Positions 25,695-34,645 of a stretch of DNA of 64,000 nt are shown piece by piece (within the stretch, counting starts at the first letter, position 1; each line of letters starts with the position of its first letter). Below the pieces are notes generated by a model. It did no database searches, had not been told where the DNA came from, and was given only the letters and a program-made list of their open reading frames with translations. Position numbers and translations under genes: made by a program. The stretch is from Niallia taxi (GTDB lineage: Bacteria; Bacillota; Bacilli; Bacillales; Cytobacillaceae), in the NCBI RefSeq assembly GCF_032818155.1, contig NZ_CP102590.1:992001-1056000 (forward strand). The letters run 5' to 3'.

Positions 25695-27122
25695 ATGGGA
25701 AATGCAAATATTTCTGAACAACCAGTTCAAGCAAATCGTCCCGAACAAAAGGACCCGAAAAAATTTCTGAAGCTAATAACAATCGTTTCGACTTTTGGCG
25801 GACTGTTATTTGGGTATGATACAGGTGTAATCAACGGTGCTCTGCCCTTTATGGCTCAAGCAGATCAATTAAATCTTACACCTTTCACAGAAGGGCTTGT
25901 AGCAAGCTCATTAGTGTTAGGAGCTGCCTTCGGTTCTATTTTTGGCGGAAAATTGTCAGATACAAAAGGACGCAGGAAGGTCATATTATATCTTGCCGTA
26001 CTTTTTTTCTTTTCAGCAGCCGGTTGTGTTATCGCTCCAAATATATCTGTAATGGTCGGCTTCCGCTTTTTGTTAGGTCTTGCTGTCGGTGGTTCTTCTG
26101 TCGTCATTCCCTCCTACTTGGCTGAAATGGCTCCTTCAGATAAACGGGGGCGGCTCGTTACTCAAAATGAATTAATGATCGTAACAGGGCAATTTCTCGC
26201 CTATATATTTAATGCATTAATCGGCAATATATTTGGAGATACAGGACATGTATGGCGTTATATGCTCGTCATTGCTACATTGCCAGCAATTGCCTTGTGG
26301 ATTGGTGTCCTTATTTTACCAGAAAGTCCTAGATGGCTTGCATCAAAGGGCAAAATGGGAGAAGCACTGAAAGTCCTTAATCGTATCCGCTCAGAAAGAA
26401 TTGCCCAGCAGGAATTGCAGGAAATTCAAGCAAACCTCTCAAAAGAACAGAAGCAAGAAAAAATGAGCTTTAAAGATTTAGGCATACCTTGGATTCGCAG
26501 GATTGTGTTATTAGGCATTGTACTAGGCTCTATTTCCCAGTTAGTCGGTATTAACTCTATTATGTACTATGGAACTCAAATCCTTGAAAACGCTGGTTTT
26601 GGCACAAAAACAGCTTTAATCGCAAACGTGGCAAATTGCTTGATTGCTGTCATAGCTGTTATTGTTGGCATGTCCTTATTAAATAAAGTCAATAGAAGAC
26701 CGATGCTGCTTACAGGCTTGGTTGGGGTAACAATTGCACTAATATCAATTGGTACATCCGCACATTTTCTAGCAGGCTCTCCCATTCTTCCATACATCGT
26801 TTTATCAATGACAGTTATTTACCTAGCCTTTTTCCAAGGAGCTATTGCTCCATTAGTTTGGCTAATCCTTGCTGAAATTTTCCCAATGCGCTTGCGCGGT
26901 GTCGGTATGGGGATGGCAGTACTGTTTTTATGGCTGTGTAATTTCTTAGTCGGGCTGTTCTTCCCTATTTTGCTTGCTGGTATTGGTCTTTCTGCAACGT
27001 TTTTCTTATTTGCCTTGTTTGCGATTATCGGTGTGATATTTGTAGGCAAAAAGCTGCCAGAGACAAGGGGACTATCATTGGAGGAAATTGAAGGGATTTT
27101 TAAAAGCAAGAGTGCTAGTTAA
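25695..27122 (+). CDS. MFS sugar (polyol) proton symporter
   Basis: 475 residues, sugar porter family with 12 helices. Signatures: GGLLFGYDTGVINGALPFM, GRRKVILY, VGGSSVVIPSYLAEMAPSDKRG, the PESPRWL motif and PETRGLSLEEIE at the end. It is close in pattern to IolT/CsbC-type inositol and sugar importers. Ribosome site AAAGGGG before ATG. Last gene of the AraC-linked cluster; 155 bp separate it from the oxidoreductase, so it may have extra transcriptional input. Likely imports the substrate of the two upstream enzymes. Confidence 0.92.
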   Translation: MGNANISEQPVQANRPEQKDPKKFLKLITIVSTFGGLLFGYDTGVINGALPFMAQADQLNLTPFTEGLVASSLVLGAAFGSIFGGKLSDTKGRRKVILYLAVLFFFSAAGCVIAPNISVMVGFRFLLGLAVGGSSVVIPSYLAEMAPSDKRGRLVTQNELMIVTGQFLAYIFNALIGNIFGDTGHVWRYMLVIATLPAIALWIGVLILPESPRWLASKGKMGEALKVLNRIRSERIAQQELQEIQANLSKEQKQEKMSFKDLGIPWIRRIVLLGIVLGSISQLVGINSIMYYGTQILENAGFGTKTALIANVANCLIAVIAVIVGMSLLNKVNRRPMLLTGLVGVTIALISIGTSAHFLAGSPILPYIVLSMTVIYLAFFQGAIAPLVWLILAEIFPMRLRGVGMGMAVLFLWLCNFLVGLFFPILLAGIGLSATFFLFALFAIIGVIFVGKKLPETRGLSLEEIEGIFKSKSAS

Positions 27123-27181
27123 TAGTGAGTGTAAAGAGGAAAAAGAGCTCTGCAGTACAGGGCCCTTTTCCAGATGCAATA

Positions 27182-27379
27182 TTATTCTTTCTGATTGTTC
27201 TCTGCTGTTTTTATCCAAGAATCAATATAGTCTAGGTTGAAAATAATTGTTTTGCCAAGTAAACGCTGATGCGGAATGCGCTTTGCCGCAATCAATTTCT
27301 GCACTGTTTCTTCGGATAAGGGATAGTTTACCGATTGAAGGTAAGCTACTAAACTTTGTATTCCAACTGCCTTTCTCAA
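27182..27379 (-). CDS. Small helix-turn-helix (excisionase/MerR-like) DNA-binding protein
   Basis: 65 residues. The pattern PLSEETVQKLIAAKRIPHQRLLGKTIIFNLDYIDSWI is that of a winged-helix excisionase-type domain without an effector part. TTG start with a near-perfect AGGAGGTGATT ribosome site strongly supports expression. It is a lone gene convergent with the sugar permease. No phage genes are nearby, so a chromosomal regulatory role is more likely than excision. Target unknown. Confidence 0.7.
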   Translation of the reverse strand: MRKAVGIQSLVAYLQSVNYPLSEETVQKLIAAKRIPHQRLLGKTIIFNLDYIDSWIKTAENNQKE

Positions 27380-27647
27380 GGGAAATCACCTCCTACAAAT
27401 GCCTCCTTAAATTTTGATAAGGAGAAATCAGTTGAAGGTACTTCTCTAAGAAAGGTTGCTATATAAATACCCTAATAAAAAAAATATAATCTTTTTTAAC
27501 TAGCTGTAAAAGTGAAAAAAAAGACAACCGTTTTACTATAATTAACCGTTGATATATAAGCAGTAAACAGGGAATTCTATTCCTTTTAGTTTTCTTATTT
27601 TTATCTTTTGTTTTCACTAATTTCTTAAACTTTTTTTGAAAGTGCTG

Positions 27648-27676
27648 TTGACAATCTTCAAAAACAGCAATATAGT
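27648..27676 (+). promoter_or_regulatory. Promoter of the metNPQ operon
   Basis: TTGACA (27648-27653), 17 bp, TATAGT (27671-27676): a near-consensus sigma-A promoter about 40 bp before the riboswitch. Confidence 0.8.
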
Positions 27677-27717
27677 AATAATCAAATCTTAACAAAACAA
27701 AACCGAATAAATCATTT

Positions 27718-27891
27718 CTTATCCAGAGAAACCGAGGGACAGGCCCTATGACGTTTCGGCAACGGGTTTAATTAACACCGTGCTAATTCCTGCAAATGTG
27801 TTTTACACATTTGAAAGATGAGAATTGAGGATTTTATATGAAAACCCTCTTTTTTTTCTTCTGGATATAGAAAAAAAAGAGGGTTTTTTGT
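27718..27891 (+). promoter_or_regulatory. SAM-I riboswitch (S-box) with terminator
   Basis: The aptamer (about 27718-27823) shows the S-box core: CTTATCCAGAG, GAGGGACAGGCCCTATGA, CGGCAAC, GTGCTAATTCC and the closing GATGAG. A strong terminator follows at 27841-27891 (AAAACCCTCTTTTTTTT / AAAAAAAAGAGGGTTTTTT). Established mechanism: SAM binding favours the terminator and shuts off the downstream methionine uptake genes. Confidence 0.95.
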
Positions 27892-27922
27892 TGTTTATGA
27901 AGCAAGAGGAGAGTGAAGGAGC

Positions 27923-28942
27923 TTGATAGAATTCAGCCAAGTGGCTAAGACATTTGTATTGGGAAAAAGAAGAGTGGAAGCTGTTAAAGACGTTTCCTTA
28001 ACCATTCAGAAAGGAGAAATATTTGGGATTATCGGCTTTAGTGGTGCTGGTAAAAGCACATTGCTGAGACTTGTAAACTTACTTGAAAGTCCGTCAAACG
28101 GCTCCATTAGTATTCAAGGCGAGGATTTATCAAGCTTTAGTGCAAAAGAGGTGCGTAAGCTAAGAAGACGGATCGGCATGATTTTTCAGAACTTTAACTT
28201 ATTTACTTCAAGAACAGTAGCAGGCAACATCGCCTATCCTTTAAAGCTTGCAGGCAAGCCAAAGGGAGAAATCAAGGCAAGAGTCGATGAGTTATTACAA
28301 TTTGTTGGATTGACAGATAAAGCGAACGATTATCCTGAACAGCTGTCTGGCGGGCAGAAGCAAAGGGTCGGCATCGCAAGGGCACTTGCGAATTCTCCAG
28401 ATATACTGATATGTGATGAAGCAACTTCGGCTTTGGATCCTGATACGACAAATGAAATATTGCGTCTGCTAAAAAAAGTAAACAAGGATTTAGGAATTAC
28501 GATATTGCTGATCACACATGAAATGAATGTTATTCAAACGATTTGTGACAGAGTTGCTGTTATGGAGAATGGGGAAGTCATTGAATCAGGTAATGTATTT
28601 GAGACTTTTACAGACCCGCAGCATCCGACGACAAAAAGATTCATTCAATCTGTACAACAGGATCGTCCGTCAGAATCCTTGCTTCAGCAATGGCAACAGA
28701 GTGGTGGTAAGAATCTGTATCGAGTCATTTTTAAGGGAGAGCTGGCAAATAGGCCATTACTATCACAAATTTCACGAAAGAATAATGTGGATGTCAATAT
28801 AGTGTATGGTTCTGTGCAAGAGCTGCAAGAAAAGTTTTTTGGAAATTTATTAGTCTCTTTTGAAGGAGAAGCATCAGCTATCCATACAGTTATAGCTGAA
28901 TTAGAAAAGGAAGTCTCTATTGAGGAGGTGCTTATAGGATGA
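27923..28942 (+). CDS. metN: Methionine ABC transporter ATP-binding protein
   Basis: 339 residues. Walker A GFSGAGKST, signature LSGGQKQRVGIARAL, Walker B ILICDEATSALD and the H-loop LLITHEM are intact. The C-terminal extension (about 255-339) is the ACT-like NIL domain that senses methionine in MetN proteins. TTG start; AGAGGAG lies 11 nt upstream. First gene after the SAM riboswitch; it overlaps metP by 4 bp (ATGA). Powers D/L-methionine import. Confidence 0.95.
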   Translation: MIEFSQVAKTFVLGKRRVEAVKDVSLTIQKGEIFGIIGFSGAGKSTLLRLVNLLESPSNGSISIQGEDLSSFSAKEVRKLRRRIGMIFQNFNLFTSRTVAGNIAYPLKLAGKPKGEIKARVDELLQFVGLTDKANDYPEQLSGGQKQRVGIARALANSPDILICDEATSALDPDTTNEILRLLKKVNKDLGITILLITHEMNVIQTICDRVAVMENGEVIESGNVFETFTDPQHPTTKRFIQSVQQDRPSESLLQQWQQSGGKNLYRVIFKGELANRPLLSQISRKNNVDVNIVYGSVQELQEKFFGNLLVSFEGEASAIHTVIAELEKEVSIEEVLIG

Positions 28943-29601
28943 AGGTCGATTGGGCAACGTTTTGGCCGCGAATTGTAGATTCGACAGGCGAAACCATTTT
29001 AATGGTCATCATGACTTTGATTTTTGGTTCAATTCTGGGTATTTTGATTGGATTACTTTTATTTGTTACAAGAAAAGGCAATATTTTGGAAAATAAACTA
29101 GTTTTCCGATTGCTGAATTTACTTATTAATATTATCAGGCCTATTCCATTTATTATTTTCCTTGTTGCAATTAGTCCTCTTACTCGGTCAGTTATTGGTA
29201 CAACAATTGGCACATGGGCAGCGATCTTTCCAATGACAATAGCTGCATCATTTGGTATAGCAAGGGTAGTTGAAAATAATCTTATTAGCATTGATCCAGG
29301 TGTAATTGAAGCAGCAAAAGCAATGGGTGCAAGCCCGTTCCAAATCATCTTTACTGTGTTAATACCAGAAGCACTGGGTCCGCTTATTCTCGGATTAACC
29401 TTTGTAACTATTAGCTTAATAGATTTCTCCGCAATGGCAGGAACTGTCGGCGGCGGCGGATTAGGCTATGTTGCAATGACATATGGCTATCAACGGTTTG
29501 ATGGCAGTGTCATGCTGGTGACAGTCATCATCTTAATATTGCTTGTGCAGATAGCGCAATGGATAGGCAATACATTATCTAGAAAAATAATGCGCAGATA
29601 A
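28939..29601 (+). CDS. metP: Methionine ABC transporter permease
   Basis: 220 residues, five membrane helices, MetI/MetP size. The binding-protein-dependent coupling motif is seen as VIEAAKAMGASPFQIIFTVLIPEALGP, and AMAGTVGGGGLGYVA precedes the last helix. Start overlaps the end of metN, with GAGGAGGTG upstream, so translation is coupled. Forms the membrane channel of the MetNPQ importer. Confidence 0.95.
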   Translation: MKVDWATFWPRIVDSTGETILMVIMTLIFGSILGILIGLLLFVTRKGNILENKLVFRLLNLLINIIRPIPFIIFLVAISPLTRSVIGTTIGTWAAIFPMTIAASFGIARVVENNLISIDPGVIEAAKAMGASPFQIIFTVLIPEALGPLILGLTFVTISLIDFSAMAGTVGGGGLGYVAMTYGYQRFDGSVMLVTVIILILLVQIAQWIGNTLSRKIMRR

Positions 29602-29633
29602 CAAAAAACAGAAAATGAAGAGGGGAAAAGAAC

Positions 29634-30491
29634 ATGAAAAAATTAGCGAAATTATTTATTGTATTACTTGCAGTTTGGGCTCTTGCAGCATGCGGAAATG
29701 AATCAGCTTCAGGCGATTCAAAAACAGTGAAAGTAAAAATTGGTGTAACCGGCACAGATGGTGAAGTATGGCCACTTTTAAAAGAAAAAGCGAAAAAAGA
29801 GGGAATTGATATTGAACTAGTGGAGTTCTCTGATTATACACTTCCAAACCAAGCACTAGCGAACAAGGAGATTGATATTAACTCATTCCAGCATATTGCC
29901 TTCCTTAGTCAGTTTGCCAAAGAAAATAATGCAGATTTAGAACCAATTGGTGCTACAGTTATTGCTCCTATGGGTATTTACTCGGAAAAAATCAAGGATA
30001 TTAAAGAATTGAAAAAAGGCGATAAAATTGCTATTCCTGATGACCCATCAAATCAGGCGCGTGCATTAAAGCTTCTTGAATCAGCAGGCTTAATCAAACT
30101 TTCAGATGACTTTGGACTTTTCGGTGATCCTACTAAAATTGTTGAAAATCCAAAAGACCTAGATATTTATCCAGTTGTTGCACAGCAGACTCCACGCCTT
30201 CTTCCAGATGTAGCAGCATCTGTCATTAACAACGGTGTTGCAGGCCAGGCAGGGTTTGACCCAGTTAAGGATCCAATTTACTTAGAAGATGCAGATGATG
30301 AAAGTGTTCTACCATATGTAAATGTTTTTGCGGCACGATCAGAGGATGCAGACAATGAAACATATAAGCGCATTGTGGAGCTATACCATGAGGCAGACAT
30401 GATAAAAGCAGTAGAAGCAGATACAAACGGTGGCTCCATCGTAGTTGATACACCGAAGGAAGAGCTAGTAAAACAATTTAAAGGACTATAG
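29634..30491 (+). CDS. metQ: Methionine-binding lipoprotein of ABC transporter
   Basis: 285 residues. Signal peptide ends in LAACG (lipid-modified Cys20). The NlpA/MetQ family pattern follows: VKIGVTGTDGEVWPLLKEKA, LPNQALANKEIDINSFQHIA and DKIAIPDDPSNQARALKLLE. Ribosome site GAGGGG before ATG. Captures methionine outside the cell for MetNP. 32 bp after metP and 12 bp before the amidohydrolase gene. Confidence 0.95.
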   Translation: MKKLAKLFIVLLAVWALAACGNESASGDSKTVKVKIGVTGTDGEVWPLLKEKAKKEGIDIELVEFSDYTLPNQALANKEIDINSFQHIAFLSQFAKENNADLEPIGATVIAPMGIYSEKIKDIKELKKGDKIAIPDDPSNQARALKLLESAGLIKLSDDFGLFGDPTKIVENPKDLDIYPVVAQQTPRLLPDVAASVINNGVAGQAGFDPVKDPIYLEDADDESVLPYVNVFAARSEDADNETYKRIVELYHEADMIKAVEADTNGGSIVVDTPKEELVKQFKGL

Positions 30492-30503
30492 GAGGGTATT
30501 AGC

Positions 30504-31706
30504 ATGAGCAAAGTGGATACAGGTTTAGATGTAATTAATAATTCCGTTGAGAGCAAAAAGGATCTTTATGTACAAACAAGTCAAGCAATACATGCCAGAC
30601 CTGAAATCGGCAATCAAGAGTTTTTTGCAAGTGAATCCTTAGGAAATTTATTGGAGAGCGCAGGATTTACGGTAGAAAAGGCAGTAGCTGGGCATGAAAC
30701 TTCCTTTTATGCAGTGAAGGACAGCGGAGTATCTGGACCAACTATCGCTTTCCTTGCAGAATATGATGCTCTTCCAGGTCTTGGGCATGCGTGCGGTCAT
30801 AATATCATTGGTACAACAAGCACAGCTGCAGGAATCGCACTTGCAGAAACACTTGCAGAAACAGGGGGGCGTGTTCTTGTATTAGGAACTCCTGCAGAAG
30901 AAGGCGGACCAAATGGCAGTGCAAAGGGCAGCTTTGTAAAGCATGGCTATTTAAAGGATGTTGACGTTGCATTAATGCTGCATCCTGCTGGAAAAACATC
31001 CTTGACGAGTGAAACACTTGCTGTTGATCCTTTAGATTTTCATTTCTACGGAAAAGCAGCACATGCTGCAGGCTCACCTGAAAAAGGTATTAATGCATTA
31101 GATGCGGTCATCCAGCTTTTCAATGGTATTAACGCACTACGACAGCACCTCACAGATGATGTAAGAATACATGGAATTATTACACATGGCGGAGATGCTC
31201 CTAATATTGTTCCTGAATATGCTTCAGCACGCTTCTTTATTAGGGCTGAAGCATGGAAAAAAGCAGAAGAAGTGTCATTAAAGGTCCGTGCTATTGCTGA
31301 TGGTGCTGCACTCGCAACTGGAGCGACTGTTAAAGTAGAAAGATTCCAAAATGAAGTGAAGGATTTTGTGCTAAATGACGTATTGGATGATATTTTAAAA
31401 GGGGAGCTAGAAGCAGTTGGCGAAAAAGTTTCGTTAGAAAAAGCGACTGGAAAAGGGTCAACAGATGCTGGTAATATTAGCTATGAAGTTCCGACAGCTC
31501 ACGGCCATATTAAAATTGGGCCAGATGATTTAATTGCACACACAAATGAATTCAGAGAGTCTGCACGTTCAGAAGTTGGCGATAAGGCAATTATTAGCGG
31601 AGCAAAGGCATTGGCGGCAACAGGCTACCGTCTGCTGAAGGATTCTGTGCTGCTTCGTCAAGTTAATAAGGCATTTGATACAGCTAAAGCGGCAAAAAAC
31701 AACTAA
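30504..31706 (+). CDS. M20-family amidohydrolase in the methionine uptake operon
   Basis: 400 residues. Metal-centre motifs of M20 aminoacylase/carboxypeptidase proteins are present: EYDALPGLGHACGHN, GTPAEEGGPNG, LHPAGKT and AHTNEFRES. It should cleave an amide bond, such as N-acyl-amino acid, in the cytosol. AGGAGG ribosome site, 12 bp after metQ, so it lies under the same SAM riboswitch. The context suggests release of methionine from an N-acylated or peptide-like derivative imported by MetNPQ; this is inferred. Confidence 0.88.
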   Translation: MSKVDTGLDVINNSVESKKDLYVQTSQAIHARPEIGNQEFFASESLGNLLESAGFTVEKAVAGHETSFYAVKDSGVSGPTIAFLAEYDALPGLGHACGHNIIGTTSTAAGIALAETLAETGGRVLVLGTPAEEGGPNGSAKGSFVKHGYLKDVDVALMLHPAGKTSLTSETLAVDPLDFHFYGKAAHAAGSPEKGINALDAVIQLFNGINALRQHLTDDVRIHGIITHGGDAPNIVPEYASARFFIRAEAWKKAEEVSLKVRAIADGAALATGATVKVERFQNEVKDFVLNDVLDDILKGELEAVGEKVSLEKATGKGSTDAGNISYEVPTAHGHIKIGPDDLIAHTNEFRESARSEVGDKAIISGAKALAATGYRLLKDSVLLRQVNKAFDTAKAAKNN

Positions 31707-31842
31707 CAGCTAATAGCTTTAAGAAAAGACATAGAGCTTAGGTAAATGCCGTTTCTTAAAATACGATGAATCATATACTCATAGTGAGGATATCGTCCAT
31801 TCTCATTTCAATTGGATCCATCATCATATTATTATTTCTTTT

Positions 31843-31875
31843 AAGCGCACCGTTATAGAAGGTGCGCTTTTTTTT
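31843..31875. terminator. Terminator between amidohydrolase and LysR genes
   Basis: AAGCGCACC / GGTGCGCTT, 9-bp perfect arms with a 9-base loop and a T8 run. It lies about 140 bp past the amidohydrolase stop and also next to the LysR stop. Confidence 0.8.
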
Positions 31876-31885
31876 GATTCTAGTA

Positions 31886-32770
31886 TTAGTTACCCTCTGC
31901 AAAATAATCGAAAATAAAGCCTTTAAACTGTAAGGCAGCAGGGGAAAGATAACGTCCATCAACCCAAGCTAAAGCAATAATTCTTTCATATTCAGGAGGA
32001 TTAATGGTTATCTTGACAATGTTATTCATGTCGGTTCCTTTCATATCTGGCAGGATGGAAATGCCTAATCCTGCTGCGACTAAACCTGCAATAGTGTCTG
32101 CTTCATCCCCTTCAAAAGCTATCTTAGGCTGTATTCCTTTTTCCTGTAACATTTCCTCTGTTAATATCCGCAGTGCATAGCCCTGCTTTAACAGAATGAA
32201 CGGTTCTTCTGCTAACAGGTGCAAATCGATGCTAGCATGCTCAGCAAGCATATGTGTTTTAGGTACATAAACAAATAGCTGTTCACTAAAAAGCTTCGTC
32301 CATTCGATTGGTGTAAGTAATTCAATCGGACTTACTAGACAAAAATCTAATTCTCCTTTTTGCATATCATCCAGTAGGGAGTGTGAGGGGCTTTGCTTTA
32401 AGGTGATATTAATATTGGGAAATTTGCAGCGGAAAGCTGCAATTACATCTGGGATTAAATTCGTACTTAATGTATGCAAAAAACCAAAGGAAACGGCCCC
32501 TCGTCCAGGCTCTAGAAATTCCTGTATTTCCTTTTTACCAAGTTCAAATTCCTTCATCATAATGTCAACACGCTGTAAAAACAGCTTTCCATACTTATTA
32601 AGTCTGATTGAACGTCCTTGTCGTTCAAATAATGGAGCACCTATCTCTTCTTCAAAGCGGGCAATCGACCGACTTAAGGCAGGCTGTGTAATGCAAAGTG
32701 CTTCGGCTGCTTTTGTCACATGCTCCATTTGGGCAAGCGTTCGGAAGTATTCAAATTGTTGCCATTCCAT
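31886..32770 (-). CDS. LysR-family transcriptional regulator
   Basis: 294 residues. N-terminal helix-turn-helix FRTLAQMEHVTKAAEALCITQPALSRSIARFEEEIG (about 9-44) and a C-terminal effector-binding domain (LHTLSTNLIPDVIAAFRCKFP, then EGDEADTIAGLVAAGLGISILP). ATG with AAGGAG upstream. It is divergent from an MFS gene that it probably controls, an arrangement like ynfL-ynfM in E. coli. Confidence 0.92.
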   Translation of the reverse strand: MEWQQFEYFRTLAQMEHVTKAAEALCITQPALSRSIARFEEEIGAPLFERQGRSIRLNKYGKLFLQRVDIMMKEFELGKKEIQEFLEPGRGAVSFGFLHTLSTNLIPDVIAAFRCKFPNINITLKQSPSHSLLDDMQKGELDFCLVSPIELLTPIEWTKLFSEQLFVYVPKTHMLAEHASIDLHLLAEEPFILLKQGYALRILTEEMLQEKGIQPKIAFEGDEADTIAGLVAAGLGISILPDMKGTDMNNIVKITINPPEYERIIALAWVDGRYLSPAALQFKGFIFDYFAEGN

Positions 32771-32791
32771 TTCGGCTTCTCTCCTTATTAC

Positions 32792-32805
32792 ATTAATGCA
32801 TTAAT
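32792..32805. promoter_or_regulatory. Candidate LysR operator palindrome
   Basis: ATTAATGCATTAAT is a perfect 14-bp palindrome, containing a T-N11-A pattern, in the 118-bp region between divergent LysR and MFS genes. Confidence 0.4.
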
Positions 32806-32888
32806 ATTATTATTATTATGAATTATACATCATAATTGACAGATGATAACATTAAGTCGAAAACATTAGAAGGAGATGTACTTTTGTA

Positions 32889-34115
32889 ATGGCCATAAAA
32901 TACGGTACACCGATATTTCGTAAAACAAGCTTTGCTTTTTTTGCGGCAGGCTTCAACACTTTTGCCATTCTGTATTGTGTTCAACCATTGATGCAGGACC
33001 TTGCTTCAGAATTTCAGCTTTCTGCAACAATGGCTAGCTTAGCTTTATCACTTTCGACGATTTGCTTAGCGGTTAGTATGCTGCTTTTTGGGTCATTGTC
33101 TGAAGTATGGGGACGAAAGCCTACTATGGTTTATTCGATGCTTATAGCTTCCATTCTATGCTTATTGACTGCCATCACTGATAATTTTCATGTTTTGCTT
33201 TTTTTGAGGATTTTAACAGGAATTGTTTTGGCAGGAGTGCCGTCTGTTGCAATGGCATATCTGGGAGAAGAAGTGGAATCTGTTAGCTTAGGAAAAGCGA
33301 TGGGACTTTATATTAGCGGCAATGCTATAGGAGCAATGGGTGGGAGAATTATTTCAGGAATCCTGAGTCATTATTTTGGCTGGCATATTGCGATAGGTGC
33401 TGTTGGGATTATTAGTATTGCAGCTACCGTTATTTTTGCTTTAACGCTAAGACCCTCGCACAATTTTAATGCAAAAAGCTTCGGAATATATAATCTCGGC
33501 AAGTCATTAACTGCTCATTTAAAGGACCCAGGCCTGTTATGTTTGTTTGGATTAGGGTTTTTGCTGCTTGGAGGTAACGTAGCACTGTTCAATTATATTG
33601 GCTATGTGCTGACAAGTGAACCTTATTCGCTGCAGCAAGGCGTGGTGAGCTGGATTTTCCTATTATTTGTTATCGGGATGTTCAGTTCGATTTGGATTGG
33701 CAGACTAGTAGACCGCTATGGACGTCAATATATTCTGCTAATGAATCTTGTGCTTATTATAGCAGGAGCCTTACTTACGATTAATGAGAGTTTACTAGGT
33801 AAAATTATCGGCTTAGGCATGACAACATTCGGTTTCTTCGGAGGCCATTCGATTGCAAGTGGCTGGGTCAGTCAAAGAGCAGTAAATAATAAAGCCCAAG
33901 CATCTTCGCTGTACTTATTCCTGTATTATGCTGGCTCAAGTGTCGGCGGAACACTTGGTGGAGTGTTTTGGACATCTATTGGCTGGAGTGGAGTAGTCTC
34001 AATGGTTATTGCCTTTTCCATTCTAGGTATTATTCTTGCTGCAGTGCTTCTTAAGATTACAGGAATCAGACAGCAGCCAATTAAGAAAACAAAACATCTG
34101 CAAATAGATAAGTAA
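32889..34115 (+). CDS. MFS transporter, YnfM-like drug/metabolite exporter
   Basis: 408 residues with 12 helices. MFS motif GSLSEVWGRKPTMVYSML after helix 2 and GRLVDRYGRQYILL in the second half are conserved. Sequence pattern and the divergent LysR neighbour match the YnfM-type family, mostly annotated as efflux or arabinose-like exporters. ATG follows GAAGGAG with a long 13-nt spacing; no closer in-frame start exists. The substrate is unknown. Confidence 0.85.
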   Translation: MAIKYGTPIFRKTSFAFFAAGFNTFAILYCVQPLMQDLASEFQLSATMASLALSLSTICLAVSMLLFGSLSEVWGRKPTMVYSMLIASILCLLTAITDNFHVLLFLRILTGIVLAGVPSVAMAYLGEEVESVSLGKAMGLYISGNAIGAMGGRIISGILSHYFGWHIAIGAVGIISIAATVIFALTLRPSHNFNAKSFGIYNLGKSLTAHLKDPGLLCLFGLGFLLLGGNVALFNYIGYVLTSEPYSLQQGVVSWIFLLFVIGMFSSIWIGRLVDRYGRQYILLMNLVLIIAGALLTINESLLGKIIGLGMTTFGFFGGHSIASGWVSQRAVNNKAQASSLYLFLYYAGSSVGGTLGGVFWTSIGWSGVVSMVIAFSILGIILAAVLLKITGIRQQPIKKTKHLQIDK

Positions 34116-34160
34116 GGAGGCTGAGGCTGAGACAAAATCCTAACTTAACACAAAAAAGGG
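34116..34160 (+). repeat. Possible dispersed intergenic repeat (GAGGCTGAGACAAAA type)
   Basis: AGGCTGAGACAAAATCCTAA (about 34125-34144) resembles the GGCTGGGACAAAA-type intergenic repeats found in many Firmicutes. Only one copy is seen in this window. Confidence 0.3.
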
Positions 34161-34360
34161 ATACCTTCTGCCATAAACAGAAATATATTTGCCACAGCTT
34201 CCTTATAAGAAGCGATCAAATTATCTTAAAGAAACCGATAATAAAATAATTAAAGACTCTTTCACTTAATCCTCTCTTCTTTAAAATTTAGTTAGTCTAG
34301 ATTCTCTAAATCATGTAAAATAAGGATAAGTTTTACAAAAATAGATAAGGACGTGTTTAA

Positions 34361-34540
34361 ATGAAATTATCTTTAATGGAAAAACTCACTCTTATTATCT
34401 TAGGTATTTGTACTTTAATTTTTATTTATGGGTATATAGAGAATAAAGACTGGATAAATATTGCATTTTTATTAATTCCTGCTGTGTATGTTATTAGACT
34501 TATTATAATAAAAAAAAGAGAAAATGACATGGTAGATTAG
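34361..34540 (+). CDS. Small membrane protein, 59 residues
   Basis: ATG with AAGGA 9 nt upstream. It encodes MKLSLMEKLTLIILGICT followed by a short polar turn (YIENKDWINI), a second helix (AFLLIPAVYVIRLIII) and a basic tail. Two helices with cytosolic charged ends fit a genuine small membrane protein. A terminator follows about 45 bp later. No family recognised. Confidence 0.6.
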   Translation: MKLSLMEKLTLIILGICTLIFIYGYIENKDWINIAFLLIPAVYVIRLIIIKKRENDMVD

Positions 34541-34582
34541 GATAATAGAATGATAGCTTAGAATTGCCAGATTTAAATAAAG

Positions 34583-34632
34583 AAAAAAATAGTGGGTAGT
34601 CATCCGTCGATGACTTTACCCACTATTTTTTG
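34583..34632. terminator. Bidirectional terminator between small membrane gene and catalase
   Basis: AAAATAGTGGGTA and TACCCACTATTTT arms enclose GTCATC / GATGAC. T and A runs flank it; the genes converge. Confidence 0.85.
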
Positions 34633-34645
34633 TACATTTTACTTA

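Larger units (their letters stand above)
27380..27922. other. Intergenic region with riboswitch leader
   Basis: No protein gene. The left 270 bp is very AT-rich, with AACCGTT repeated directly at 27526-27532 and 27544-27550 around a TATAAT. The right part is the metNPQ promoter and S-box leader listed separately. Confidence 0.6.

Noticed and set aside
27526..27550. Twin AACCGTT repeats as a regulator site for metNPQ
   Set aside because: They are about 100 bp upstream of the mapped-looking promoter and have no known matching regulator; evidence too thin.
31765..31857. 30-codon hydrophobic plus-strand frame before the terminator
   Set aside because: No ribosome site and it overlaps the terminator stem; composition alone is not enough.
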